Shown: positions 17,202 to 25,133 of the stretch, one piece after another
Layout of the letters: every line of letters begins with the position of its first letter
How positions within the stretch are numbered: the first letter of the stretch is position 1
Source of the DNA: Actinospineispora acaciae DSM 45401
Lineage (GTDB): Bacteria > Actinomycetota > Actinomycetes > Mycobacteriales > Pseudonocardiaceae
Reading direction: 5' to 3'
Assembly (NCBI RefSeq): GCF_000620785.1
Contig: NZ_JIAI01000003.1
Coordinates: forward strand, 620,001 to 684,000
DNA: 64,000 nt
Translations under genes and position numbers: made by a program
The notes under the pieces: generated by a model
What the model saw: the letters and a program-made list of their open reading frames with translations, nothing else
What the model was told of the DNA's origin: nothing
Database searches by the model: none

Positions 17202-18449
17202 GTGGCCACGGATATCGTCCCGATCCAGCTCTCCCTGACCGCCGGTGACCTGATCACCCTGTGGGCGCCGAGGTGGCGCGACGGGGGTGAGGACTGGGAG
17301 GGGTTCCTCGGCGACGAGGACGCGATCCACGCCTTCCCGGACGCGCCCGCGCTCGCCGCCTACGTGCGCACCGTGGCCGAGCACGACCTGACCGACCACC
17401 CGGCGTGGCCGCTGGTGCGCCAGCTCACCGTGGCCGAGCTGGTCCCCGACGAGGACAACTGTTACGACCTGGTCGGCGCGCCCGAGATCGTGGCCGACGA
17501 ACCGGACACCTGGACCGTCGGCGAGCTGGCCGGCATCACCACGCTGGTCCGCTCGCTGGCCGACACCTGCGGCCTGGACTCCGTGCACGACGTGCTGAAC
17601 TCCGCCGAGGGGTTCGCCCTGCTGGAGCGCGGCAAGTGGCTGTTCACCGGCCGCGACGGCGGCAAGCTGTGGACCGAGCTGGGCGAGGTGATCGCCGCCA
17701 GGTGGGACGAGGTGATCGACGCGCTGGACGGCATGGTCGAGGTCCCGGAGGTGGACGAGGACGCGCTGGCCACCGCCCGCAGCGAGCTGGCCGAGGAGAC
17801 CGGCGAGCCGCTCCCGTCCGAACCCGAACGCGAACCCGCCCCCCGCGCCACCCACGACCGGCCGGTCGAGCGCGACGCCCCGCTCAGCAAGGCCGCCCGG
17901 TTCTGGGAGGACGTCGGCATCGACCCCATCATGATCAGCACCGACGAGGGCGACTTCTACACGCTGCGCTGCTACCTCGACGACCGGCCGCTGTTCCTCG
18001 GCGCCGAGGGCCGGATCGACGTGTTCGGCTCGGTCCGCGCGCTGGCCCGCCACCTGGCCGACGCCGGGGCCGACGACCACGACCTGACCCGCGCGTCCAC
18101 CTGGCCCGACGTGGTCACCAAGGCCGTCGAGCGCGAGCTGGAGATCGAGGTCGACCCGCAGAACGCCTACCAGCTCGCCGGCCTGGGCGAGGACATCGCC
18201 GAAGGCCCCGCCGCCGTCGACCCCAACCAGCTCGACCTGGCCGTGGAGCTGCTGCGTGACGTAGGCGCCTGGGCACATGACGAGAGCGCCGCGATCGCCC
18301 TGGCCCCGTCCCAGAGCCTCGGCTGGCTGGTCTCCTGCATCCTCCGCCCCGACCCCAGCCGCCTCACCCCCAGCCCACCGTTCGAAGCCGAAGCCACCCG
18401 CTGGACCACCCTCACCACCGCCCTCACAAGGCGCCTCCACCGCCCGTAA
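17202..18449 (+). CDS. Conserved hypothetical protein with two copies of a ~110-residue module
   Basis: This 415-residue protein is built from an internal duplication. Residues about 5-120 and about 240-355 follow the same plan: I..(S/T)..(G)D..TL, then FLG.E..I..F...ALA, then HDLT....WP.V, then (N).Y.L.G..E, then a helix ending V(R)SL or LLRDVG. A Pro/Glu-rich linker separates the halves. It is cytosolic and acidic, with no signal peptide. The GTG start at 17202 has a weak GAGAGG 11 bases upstream. Homologues in related genomes are, from memory, sometimes labelled primosomal protein, but nothing in the sequence shows such a role. Confidence 0.8.
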   Translation: MATDIVPIQLSLTAGDLITLWAPRWRDGGEDWEGFLGDEDAIHAFPDAPALAAYVRTVAEHDLTDHPAWPLVRQLTVAELVPDEDNCYDLVGAPEIVADEPDTWTVGELAGITTLVRSLADTCGLDSVHDVLNSAEGFALLERGKWLFTGRDGGKLWTELGEVIAARWDEVIDALDGMVEVPEVDEDALATARSELAEETGEPLPSEPEREPAPRATHDRPVERDAPLSKAARFWEDVGIDPIMISTDEGDFYTLRCYLDDRPLFLGAEGRIDVFGSVRALARHLADAGADDHDLTRASTWPDVVTKAVERELEIEVDPQNAYQLAGLGEDIAEGPAAVDPNQLDLAVELLRDVGAWAHDESAAIALAPSQSLGWLVSCILRPDPSRLTPSPPFEAEATRWTTLTTALTRRLHRP

Positions 18450-18462
18450 CCCAACCCACCCG

Positions 18463-18506
18463 CGAGTCGGGGCTCCCGGCACACCGAGTCGGGGTTTCCA
18501 GCACAC
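18463..18506. repeat. Tandem 22-bp direct repeat (2 copies)
   Basis: Two adjacent 22-base units (18463-18484 and 18485-18506) share CGAGTCGGGG and end in GCACAC; they match at 19 of 22 positions. They lie between the convergent ends of the 17202-18449 gene and add, just before the add stop at 18522. Confidence 0.75.
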
Positions 18507-18521
18507 CCGGCGGGGCGGCCG

Positions 18522-19637
18522 TCAGCCGATGAGCGGCGCGTACCCCGGCTTGATCACGTCGTTGATCAGCGCCAGCCGCTCGTCGAACCCGATGAACGCG
18601 CTCTTCATCGCGTTCACCGTGAACCACTGCAGGTCAGCCCACCCGTAGCCGAACGTGTGCGCCAGGTCGGTCAGCTCGCTGGTCATGCTGCACCGCGACA
18701 TCAGCCGGTTGTCGGTGTTCACCGTGACCCGGAACCGCAGCCGGGTGAGCAGCCCGATCGGATGCTCGGCCAGCGACGCCACCGCCCCGGTGTGGATGTT
18801 CGAGGTCGGGCACATCTCCAGCGGTATCCGCTTGTCCCGCACGTACCCGGCCAGCCGCCCCAACCGCACCGACCCGTCCGGCGCCACCTCCAGGTCGTCG
18901 ACGATGCGCATGCCGTGGCCGAGCCGGTCCGCGCCGCACCACTGCAGCGCCTCCCAGATCGACGGCAGCCCGAACGCCTCGCCGGCGTGGATGGTGAAGT
19001 GCGCGTTCTGCTGGCGCATGTACTCGAAGGCGTCCAGGTGCCGAGTGGGCGGGAAGCCGGCCTCGGCGCCCGCGATATCGAAGCCGACCACGCCGTCGTC
19101 CCGGTACCGCACCGCCAGCTCGGCGATCTCCCGGGACCGCGCGGCGTGCCGCATGGCGGTCAGCAGGCAGCCCACCCGGATGCGGTGGCCGGCGCCCGCG
19201 GCGCGCTCGGCGCCCACCCGGAAGCCCTCCAGCACCGCCTCCACCACGTCGTCGAGCGACAACCCGCGCTCCACGTGCTGCTCGGGGGCGAACCTGACCT
19301 CGGCGTACACCACGCCGTCGGCGGCCAGGTCCTCGGCGCACTCGGCGGCCACCCGGACCAGCGCGTCCCGATCCTGCAGGACGCCGACGGCGTGGGAGAA
19401 GGTCTCCAGGTACCGCTCCAGCGAGCCGGAACCGGACGCCGCGGCAAACCAACCGGCCAGCTCATCGACGTCGGTGGTGGGCAGCGACCACCCGCTGGAC
19501 TCGGCGAGATCGACCACGGTGGCCGGCCGCAAGCCACCGTCCAGGTGATCGTGCAGCAGCACCTTTGGCGCAGTACGGACGTGTTCTGCGGTCAGCGGGA
19601 CCGGGATCTGCGTCACGTGGGTGACCCTAGCGCTCAT
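18522..19637 (-). CDS. add: Adenosine deaminase
   Basis: This 371-residue zinc hydrolase deaminates adenosine and deoxyadenosine to inosine and deoxyinosine. Metal and catalytic motifs are visible: LLHDHLDGGL near residue 30, FTIHAGE with the catalytic Glu, RLGHGMRI, the substrate motif CPTSNIHTG, and VTVNTDNRLMS carrying the last metal-binding Asp. The ATG at 19637 follows a GGGGAG ribosome binding site. It belongs functionally with cdd, deoA and the nucleoside importer, but it is separated from them by the coiled-coil gene on the other strand. Confidence 0.95.
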   Translation of the reverse strand: MSARVTHVTQIPVPLTAEHVRTAPKVLLHDHLDGGLRPATVVDLAESSGWSLPTTDVDELAGWFAAASGSGSLERYLETFSHAVGVLQDRDALVRVAAECAEDLAADGVVYAEVRFAPEQHVERGLSLDDVVEAVLEGFRVGAERAAGAGHRIRVGCLLTAMRHAARSREIAELAVRYRDDGVVGFDIAGAEAGFPPTRHLDAFEYMRQQNAHFTIHAGEAFGLPSIWEALQWCGADRLGHGMRIVDDLEVAPDGSVRLGRLAGYVRDKRIPLEMCPTSNIHTGAVASLAEHPIGLLTRLRFRVTVNTDNRLMSRCSMTSELTDLAHTFGYGWADLQWFTVNAMKSAFIGFDERLALINDVIKPGYAPLIG

Positions 19638-19757
19638 TACTCCCCTTCTTTCGGGTGATGCAAGAGGAACCGCCGACCCATGCGGGTGACGCTGCGCTAC
19701 TCGATACTCTTGTGACTGCTCAGCTCCCCCTAACCGTTCGACGAAAGCGTCAGCGCC

Positions 19758-20897
19758 TTGAGTGATCAACAGACCATGTCGTTCGACCGGATGCGCAGCA
19801 TGCTGATGCGTGCCGCCGAGATCCGGGACAGCGAGCAGCAGCAGATCTTCGACTCCCTGGACGAGATCCACGCGCGGTTGGCGACGCTCGACGCGCTGGG
19901 CTCGATGCGCAAACGGCTCGCCGAACTGCCCGACCGCACCGAGGTCAGCGTGCTGGCCGAGCGGCTGGACGAGACGGTGGCCAAGCTCGACGCGCAGGAC
20001 GCCTCGATCGCCTCGGTGGCGCGCGGGGTGGACGCGCTCGTCGACCGCCTGGCCAAGCCGTTCGCCCAGCTCGACGGCCGGTTGGACGGGGTGGCCGGCC
20101 GGATGGAGGGCGTGGTCGGCCGGATGGACGGGCTGGACGACAAGCTCGGCGGCCTGCACAAGCGCCTCGACGACCTGGACAACCGGCTGGACCGCCACGA
20201 GCTGCGCCTTGACGGGCTGCCCGGCGCGATCACCAGCCCGGTCAAGGAGCGCGTCGGCGACGCCGAGACCGCGCTGCGCGGGCGGCTCGACGAGCTGGAC
20301 GAGGAGTTCCGCCAGCAGTTGGACGGCGCCCGCGACGAGGCCCGCAAGAACGGCGACGAGCTGCGCCGCACCACCCAGCAGACCGGCGACGAGCTGCGCA
20401 CCCTGATCAGCGAGAACGGCGCCGGGGTGCAGAACCTGATCGGCGAGACGGGCACCGAGCTGCACACCTTCATCGGCGACACCGGCACCGGGCTGAGCGG
20501 CAAGCTGGACGCGCTCGCCGAGCGCCCCGCCGTGGACCCGACCGACCAGCTCACCACGCTGGCCAACCGGCTCGACTCCCTGGCCGACCGGCTGGAGGAG
20601 GTCACCAAGCGGCTGGACACGCTGGACAAGACGCTGGACAACCGGCCGGACAAGGACTCCCTGTCCACGCTGGTGCGGCAGGCCAACCAGGAGTCCGAGC
20701 GGCGCAACGCCGGCCAGCTGGACGAGGCGATGGCCACCTTCGCCGAGCTCATCCTGGGCCGGGGTCCGGGCGGGCACCCGCCGCAGATGCCGATGCCTGC
20801 CCCACGTCCGGCACAGCGCCGTTCGCGCGCCAAGGCCTCCGTCAAGGCCCGCAACGGAACCACCCCCGACGACCCGTCCGACGACGGCGACGACTGA
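19758..20897 (+). CDS. Coiled-coil protein of unknown function
   Basis: This is a 379-residue protein dominated by heptad-like Leu/Asp/Arg repeats (for example RLDDLDNRLDRHELRLDGL), predicting long coiled coils from about 30 to 330. The C-terminus is a Pro-rich, then basic (RRSRAKASVKAR), then acidic tail. There is no signal peptide or membrane segment. The start is uncertain: TTG at 19758 or ATG at 19776 (MSFDRMRSM), both without a clear ribosome binding site. It is transcribed divergently from add. It may be a scaffold or nucleoid-associated protein, but that is only suggested by its composition. Confidence 0.75.
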   Translation: MSDQQTMSFDRMRSMLMRAAEIRDSEQQQIFDSLDEIHARLATLDALGSMRKRLAELPDRTEVSVLAERLDETVAKLDAQDASIASVARGVDALVDRLAKPFAQLDGRLDGVAGRMEGVVGRMDGLDDKLGGLHKRLDDLDNRLDRHELRLDGLPGAITSPVKERVGDAETALRGRLDELDEEFRQQLDGARDEARKNGDELRRTTQQTGDELRTLISENGAGVQNLIGETGTELHTFIGDTGTGLSGKLDALAERPAVDPTDQLTTLANRLDSLADRLEEVTKRLDTLDKTLDNRPDKDSLSTLVRQANQESERRNAGQLDEAMATFAELILGRGPGGHPPQMPMPAPRPAQRRSRAKASVKARNGTTPDDPSDDGDD

Positions 20898-20935
20898 GCA
20901 GTCCGTAACGCCTGAGCCGTCCGCAACGAGCCGAA

Positions 20936-20995
20936 CCTAGACCGACCGTCGGTCGGTCTAGGCCGGCCGGAGCTAGACCGACGGTCGGTCGGTTT
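20936..20995. promoter_or_regulatory. Two related GACCGAC/GTCGGTC dyads (terminator or operator)
   Basis: The segment 20936-20962 is a hairpin with 13-bp arms, CCTAGACCGACCG and its complement around one T. A second related dyad follows at 20973-20995 (TAGACCGACGGTCGGTCGG). They lie between the convergent coiled-coil gene and deoA, so a bidirectional terminator role is plausible. The core GACCGAC-S-GTCGGTC also resembles TetR-type operators. Confidence 0.65.
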
Positions 20996-21011
20996 GGGCG
21001 CGGACGGTCGG

Positions 21012-22292
21012 TCAGGTACGGACGTCGGCCAGTACGAGCTGGCGGGGGCCGGGCGCGGTGTCGGCCACGGTGACCGCGCCGTCCAGCGCGGCGCGGGCGG
21101 CCGGCAGCGTGTCCGGCCGGTCGGTGTGCAGCTCCAGCAGCGGCTGCCCGGCGGTGACCGGTTCCCCCGGGCCGACCAACAGGCGGACCCCGGCGGCCGG
21201 GTCCACCGCATCCTCCTTGCGAGCCCGTCCAGCACCCAGCCGCCAGGCCGCCACCCCGACCGCGTAGGCATCCGCCACCAGCACCCCGGACCGGTCCGCC
21301 AGCACCGGCTCGACGTGCCGCGCGGTGGGCAGCGGGGCGTCCGGATCACCGCTCTGGGCCGCGATCATCGCCCGCCACACCGGGTACGCCGCCCCGGACG
21401 CCAGCACCTCCGCCGGATCGGGCGCGCCGTCCAGGCCGACCAATGCGAGCATCTCCCTGGCCAGCCGCACGGTCAGCTCGACCACATCGGCCGGCCCGCC
21501 GCCCCGCAGCACCTCCACCGCCTCGGCGACCTCCAACGCGTTCCCGGCGGTCCGCCCGAGCGGCACCGACATGTCAGTGATCAACGCCGCGCACCGCAGC
21601 CCGTGCGCCGCACCAATGTCGATCATGGTCCGGGCCAGCTCGCCGGCCTGCTCCGGCGTCTTCATGAACGCCCCGGAGCCGACCTTCACATCCAGCACCA
21701 GCGCGTCGGTGCCCTCCGCCAACTTCTTGCTCATGATCGAGCTGGCGATCAGCGGGATCGACTCCACCGTCGCGGTCACGTCACGCAGCGCGTACAGCTT
21801 CCGATCCGCCGGCGCCAGCCGAGGCGTCGTAGCGCACACCACCGCCCCGACCTCCGCGAGCTGCGCGCGGATCTCCGCCTCGGACAGCGACGCCCGCCAG
21901 CCCGGAATGGCCTCCAGCTTGTCCAGCGTGCCGCCGGTGTGCCCGAGCCCCCGTCCCGACAGCTGCGGCACCGCCGCCCCACAGGCCGCGACCAGCGGCG
22001 CCAGCGGCAGCGTGATCTTGTCACCGACCCCGCCGGTGGAGTGCTTGTCCACCAGCGGCCGCCCCACCCCGCCGGAAAGGTCCAGCCGCTCCCCCGACTC
22101 GATCATCGCCAGCGTCCACCGTGCGGTCTCGCCGGCGTCCATACCCCGCAGAAGCACCGCCATCGCCAGCGCCGCCATCTGCTCCTCGGCCACCGCCCCG
22201 TCGGTGTACGCCCGCACCACCCAGTCGATCTGCTCGTCGCTCAGCCGCCCGCCGTCCCGCTTCGCCCTGATCACATCAACAGCGCTGGTCAC
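21012..22292 (-). CDS. deoA: Thymidine phosphorylase
   Basis: This is a 426-residue phosphorylase that splits thymidine or deoxyuridine with phosphate into the base and deoxyribose 1-phosphate. Family motifs STGGVGDK, SGRGLGHTGGTLDKLEAIPG and DVKVGSGAFMKT are present, and the overall length is normal. Two GTG codons, 22292 and 22295, are possible starts; both abut the palindrome at 22296-22339 and neither has a clear ribosome binding site. Expression probably depends on read-through from cdd. It follows cdd after 41 bases on the same strand. Confidence 0.94.
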   Translation of the reverse strand: MTSAVDVIRAKRDGGRLSDEQIDWVVRAYTDGAVAEEQMAALAMAVLLRGMDAGETARWTLAMIESGERLDLSGGVGRPLVDKHSTGGVGDKITLPLAPLVAACGAAVPQLSGRGLGHTGGTLDKLEAIPGWRASLSEAEIRAQLAEVGAVVCATTPRLAPADRKLYALRDVTATVESIPLIASSIMSKKLAEGTDALVLDVKVGSGAFMKTPEQAGELARTMIDIGAAHGLRCAALITDMSVPLGRTAGNALEVAEAVEVLRGGGPADVVELTVRLAREMLALVGLDGAPDPAEVLASGAAYPVWRAMIAAQSGDPDAPLPTARHVEPVLADRSGVLVADAYAVGVAAWRLGAGRARKEDAVDPAAGVRLLVGPGEPVTAGQPLLELHTDRPDTLPAARAALDGAVTVADTAPGPRQLVLADVRT

Positions 22293-22295
22293 CAC

Positions 22296-22339
22296 CCGTG
22301 AGTGGCTAGGGCCGCTATGACGACCTTTACCACTCACGG
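22296..22339. repeat. Dispersed palindrome, copy 2 (imperfect arms, CTATGA loop)
   Basis: The outer 10-bp arms CCGTGAGTGG (22296-22305) and CCACTCACGG (22330-22339) are perfect. The inner nine bases pair imperfectly around the loop CTATGA. The stop codon of cdd (22334-22336) lies inside the right arm, and the deoA start codon begins directly beyond the left arm. Confidence 0.87.
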
Positions 22340-22729
22340 CAGTTGACCTGGGCCGAAGGCGGCGGGGAGGAGCTCGTCGAGGGGGCGCACGCCGTCGGGG
22401 GTGTCCACCAGGCAGGTCGGGCCGCCGAGCTCGTAGAGGACCTGGCGGCAGCGGCCGCAGGGGGTCAGGGCGATGCCGTCCCCGGAACGGCAGGCCACCG
22501 CGACGAACCGGCCACCGCCGGTCAGCCGCAGCTGTCCGGCCATGGTGGTCTCGGCGCACAGCGTCAGCCCGTACGAGGCGTTCTCCACGTTGCAGCCCAT
22601 CACCAGGCGGCCATCGTCGCACAGCCCGGCCGCCCCCACCCGCAACCCGGAGTACGGGCTGTAGGCGTACCCGGCGGCCGCCGAGGCGGCGGCGCGCAGC
22701 ATCGGCCAGTCCGGCCTGGGGTCAGTCAC
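22334..22729 (-). CDS. cdd: Cytidine deaminase
   Basis: This is a 131-residue zinc enzyme that deaminates cytidine and deoxycytidine. The zinc motifs CAETT (catalytic Glu) and PCGRCRQ are visible, together with the SPYSGLRVGAA substrate stretch and NVENASYG. The GTG start at 22729 lies within the last codons of the upstream permease gene (8-base overlap), so it is translationally coupled to the nucleoside importer. Its stop codon is provided by the palindrome at 22296-22339. The product feeds uridine to deoA/upp-type salvage. Confidence 0.95.
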   Translation of the reverse strand: MTDPRPDWPMLRAAASAAAGYAYSPYSGLRVGAAGLCDDGRLVMGCNVENASYGLTLCAETTMAGQLRLTGGGRFVAVACRSGDGIALTPCGRCRQVLYELGGPTCLVDTPDGVRPLDELLPAAFGPGQLP

Positions 22730-23996
22730 CGGAACCACGCCGGTACTCCAGCCCGTCCGCGGCCGGCGGGCGCAACCGCTGCGCGGCCACCGCCAGCACC
22801 ACCAGGGTGACCAGCTGCGGCGCGTACGTGGCGAACTCGCGCGGCACCGTGTCCGCCACGTAGTACACCGCGTACGCCAGCGCCCCGGCCACCGCCGCCG
22901 CGACCGCCGCCCACCACCGCCGCCGGGCCACCCACCACAGCGCCACCGCGACCGCCAGCAGCGACCCGCCGTAGAGCAGCGCGTGCACCGCCTCGCCCCC
23001 GGCCCGCAACTGCAGCCCGTCCACATAACCGAACAACGCCGACCCGGCCAGCAGCCCGCCCGGCCGCCAGTTGCCGAAGATCATCGCGGCCAGCCCGATG
23101 TAGCCGCGCCCGCCGGTCTGGTTCTCCAGGTAGCCGAGCTGGCCGGGGTTGAGCACCAGCGCCACGCCGCCCAGCCCGGCCAGCGCGCCGGACACCACCA
23201 CCGCGATGTACTTGTGCGTGTACACCGACACCCCCAGCGACTCGGCGGCGAACGGGTTCTCCCCGCACGAGCGCAGCCGCAGCCCGAACCGGGTGTGCCA
23301 GAGCAGCCAGTAGCTGACCGGGACCAGCGCGAGCCCGAGCAGCACCAGCGGGGTGAACCCGGTGACCAGCCCGCGCACCAGGCCGGCCAGGTCGGAGAGC
23401 ACCGGCACCCGCCCGTCCTCCAGCACCCCCAGCCAGTTGCCCAGCGGCTGCACCGAGTACGTGTCGAAGCCGGGCAGCTGCGGCGACTGCCGGGGGTTGC
23501 GGGACAGCGGCTCGAAGATCAGCGTGGACAGGTACTTGGTGAGCCCGGCGCCGAGCAGCGTGATCGCCACCCCGGACACGATGTGGTTGACCCCGAACGT
23601 CACGGTGGCCAGCGCGTGCAGCAGCCCGCCGAGCGCGCCGAAGACCACCCCGCCGACGATCGCCGCCCACGGCCCCCAGGCCAGCCCGGCGAACGCGCCG
23701 CCCCAGGTCCCCATGATCATCATGCCCTCGAGCCCGAGGTTGATCACGCCGGCCCGCTCGGCCCAGAGCCCGCCCAGCCCGGCCAGCATGATCGGCAACA
23801 GCAGCCGCAGCGCGGACTGCGCGGTGCCCGAGGAGGTCAGCTCGTGCTGGCCGGTCAGCTCGGAGGTCACCACCAGCACGCCGACGCCCACGGCGGTAAC
23901 GAGAGCGGCCCGCGCCCACCCCGGTACCCGCCTGCGCGGCGGCGGCGCGTCCGGGACGGTGACCGGCGCGTCGGCCGGGTTCAGCGCGGTCATCAT
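22722..23996 (-). CDS. Nucleoside-type ABC transporter permease (BmpA system), second permease
   Basis: This is a 424-residue membrane protein of the branched-chain amino acid/ribose type permease group used by BmpA (PnrA-like) importers. It has about ten hydrophobic segments, with AERAGVINLGLEGMM and FGVNHIVSGVAI characteristic of this group, plus CGENPFAAESLGVSV in the coupling loop. The ATG at 23996 overlaps the stop of the first permease by four bases (ATGA). It is followed by cdd with overlap. The C-terminus carries an extended set of hydrophobic helices beyond the usual core. Confidence 0.9.
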   Translation of the reverse strand: MMTALNPADAPVTVPDAPPPRRRVPGWARAALVTAVGVGVLVVTSELTGQHELTSSGTAQSALRLLLPIMLAGLGGLWAERAGVINLGLEGMMIMGTWGGAFAGLAWGPWAAIVGGVVFGALGGLLHALATVTFGVNHIVSGVAITLLGAGLTKYLSTLIFEPLSRNPRQSPQLPGFDTYSVQPLGNWLGVLEDGRVPVLSDLAGLVRGLVTGFTPLVLLGLALVPVSYWLLWHTRFGLRLRSCGENPFAAESLGVSVYTHKYIAVVVSGALAGLGGVALVLNPGQLGYLENQTGGRGYIGLAAMIFGNWRPGGLLAGSALFGYVDGLQLRAGGEAVHALLYGGSLLAVAVALWWVARRRWWAAVAAAVAGALAYAVYYVADTVPREFATYAPQLVTLVVLAVAAQRLRPPAADGLEYRRGSGD

Positions 23997-25120
23997 GCCT
24001 CCGAGGGGGCGCTGGCCGGCGGCGCGGACGGCGGGGGCGGGCCGGATCCGGCGGAGCTCAGCGCGATGCTGGCCTGCGCGGTGACCTTGCGGCGCTCGGC
24101 GGCGAGCTGGTAGCGGCGGACGATCTCGTACGCGATCACCACCGAGATCACCGTCACGCCCTGCATGATCACCGCGATCTCCCTGGGCACGCCGACGTTG
24201 TCCAGCGCCAGCGCCGCCTTGTCCAGGAACGCCCAGAGCAGCGAGCCGAACGCCACGCCGACCGGGTGGTTGCGGCCCAGCAGCGCGATCGCGATCCCGG
24301 TGAAGCCGTAGCCCTGCGGGGCGTTGAGGGTGTACGCGAAGTCGCGCCCGAGCAGCTCGGGCAGCCCGACCAGCCCGGCCATCGCGCCGGAGAGCAGCAG
24401 CGCCAGCACCGTCATCCGCCGCGCGTTGACCCCACCGGCCGAGGCGGCGGTGGCCGACTCCCCGGACGCGCGCAGGTCGAACCCGAACCGGGTGCGCCCG
24501 AGCAGGAACCAGTAGCCGAGGCCCAGCGCCACGGCCACGAACACCATCCCGAACACCGTGCCGCGCTCGCCCAGCGAGATGCCGGGGAACTGGCCACTCG
24601 GCCCGATCGGCTGGGTGGAGATGTTGTTCCCGCGCAGAACGCCGAAGGTGTCCGGCCTGATCAGGTAGGCGATGACGCCGGTGGAGATGGCGTTGAGCAT
24701 GATCGTGGAGATCACCTCGTGCACGCCCCGGTAGGCCTTGAGCAGCGCGGCGATCGAGGCCCAGCCGGCGCCGACCAGCACGGCCACCAGGATGATCATC
24801 GCCGTGTGCAGCACCGGAGGGAGCACCCAGAGCCCGCCCACGATCGCGGCCACGCAGGCGGCCAGCCGGAACTGGCCCTCCACGCCGATGTTGAACAGCT
24901 TCATCTGGAAGCCCACCGCGACCGCCAGCCCGGAGAAGTAGTACACCGCCGCGCTGTTCAGGATGTCCACCGCGGTGGTGCCCTGCCCGACCTGGCCGAC
25001 CATGGTCCGCAGCGCCAGCCACGGCGAGTCGCCGCTGATCGCCAGCGCCCCCGCGCACAGCAGCGCGGCGAACACCACCGCCAGCACCGGCGCCAGCAGC
25101 CGCCCACGCACCCCGTTCAC
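23993..25120 (-). CDS. Nucleoside-type ABC transporter permease (BmpA system), first permease
   Basis: This 375-residue permease pairs with the 22722-23996 product. The segments VGFQMKLFNIGVEGQF, VHEVISTIMLNAIS and LRASGESATAASAGGVN match the conserved loops of BmpA-type permeases. About eight to ten membrane segments are predicted by hydrophobicity, and the C-terminus is a Pro/Ser/Ala-rich tail. The GTG start at 25120 follows the ATPase stop by 13 bases. Confidence 0.9.
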   Translation of the reverse strand: MNGVRGRLLAPVLAVVFAALLCAGALAISGDSPWLALRTMVGQVGQGTTAVDILNSAAVYYFSGLAVAVGFQMKLFNIGVEGQFRLAACVAAIVGGLWVLPPVLHTAMIILVAVLVGAGWASIAALLKAYRGVHEVISTIMLNAISTGVIAYLIRPDTFGVLRGNNISTQPIGPSGQFPGISLGERGTVFGMVFVAVALGLGYWFLLGRTRFGFDLRASGESATAASAGGVNARRMTVLALLLSGAMAGLVGLPELLGRDFAYTLNAPQGYGFTGIAIALLGRNHPVGVAFGSLLWAFLDKAALALDNVGVPREIAVIMQGVTVISVVIAYEIVRRYQLAAERRKVTAQASIALSSAGSGPPPPSAPPASAPSEA

Positions 25121-25133
25121 GCCGCCGCCCCGC

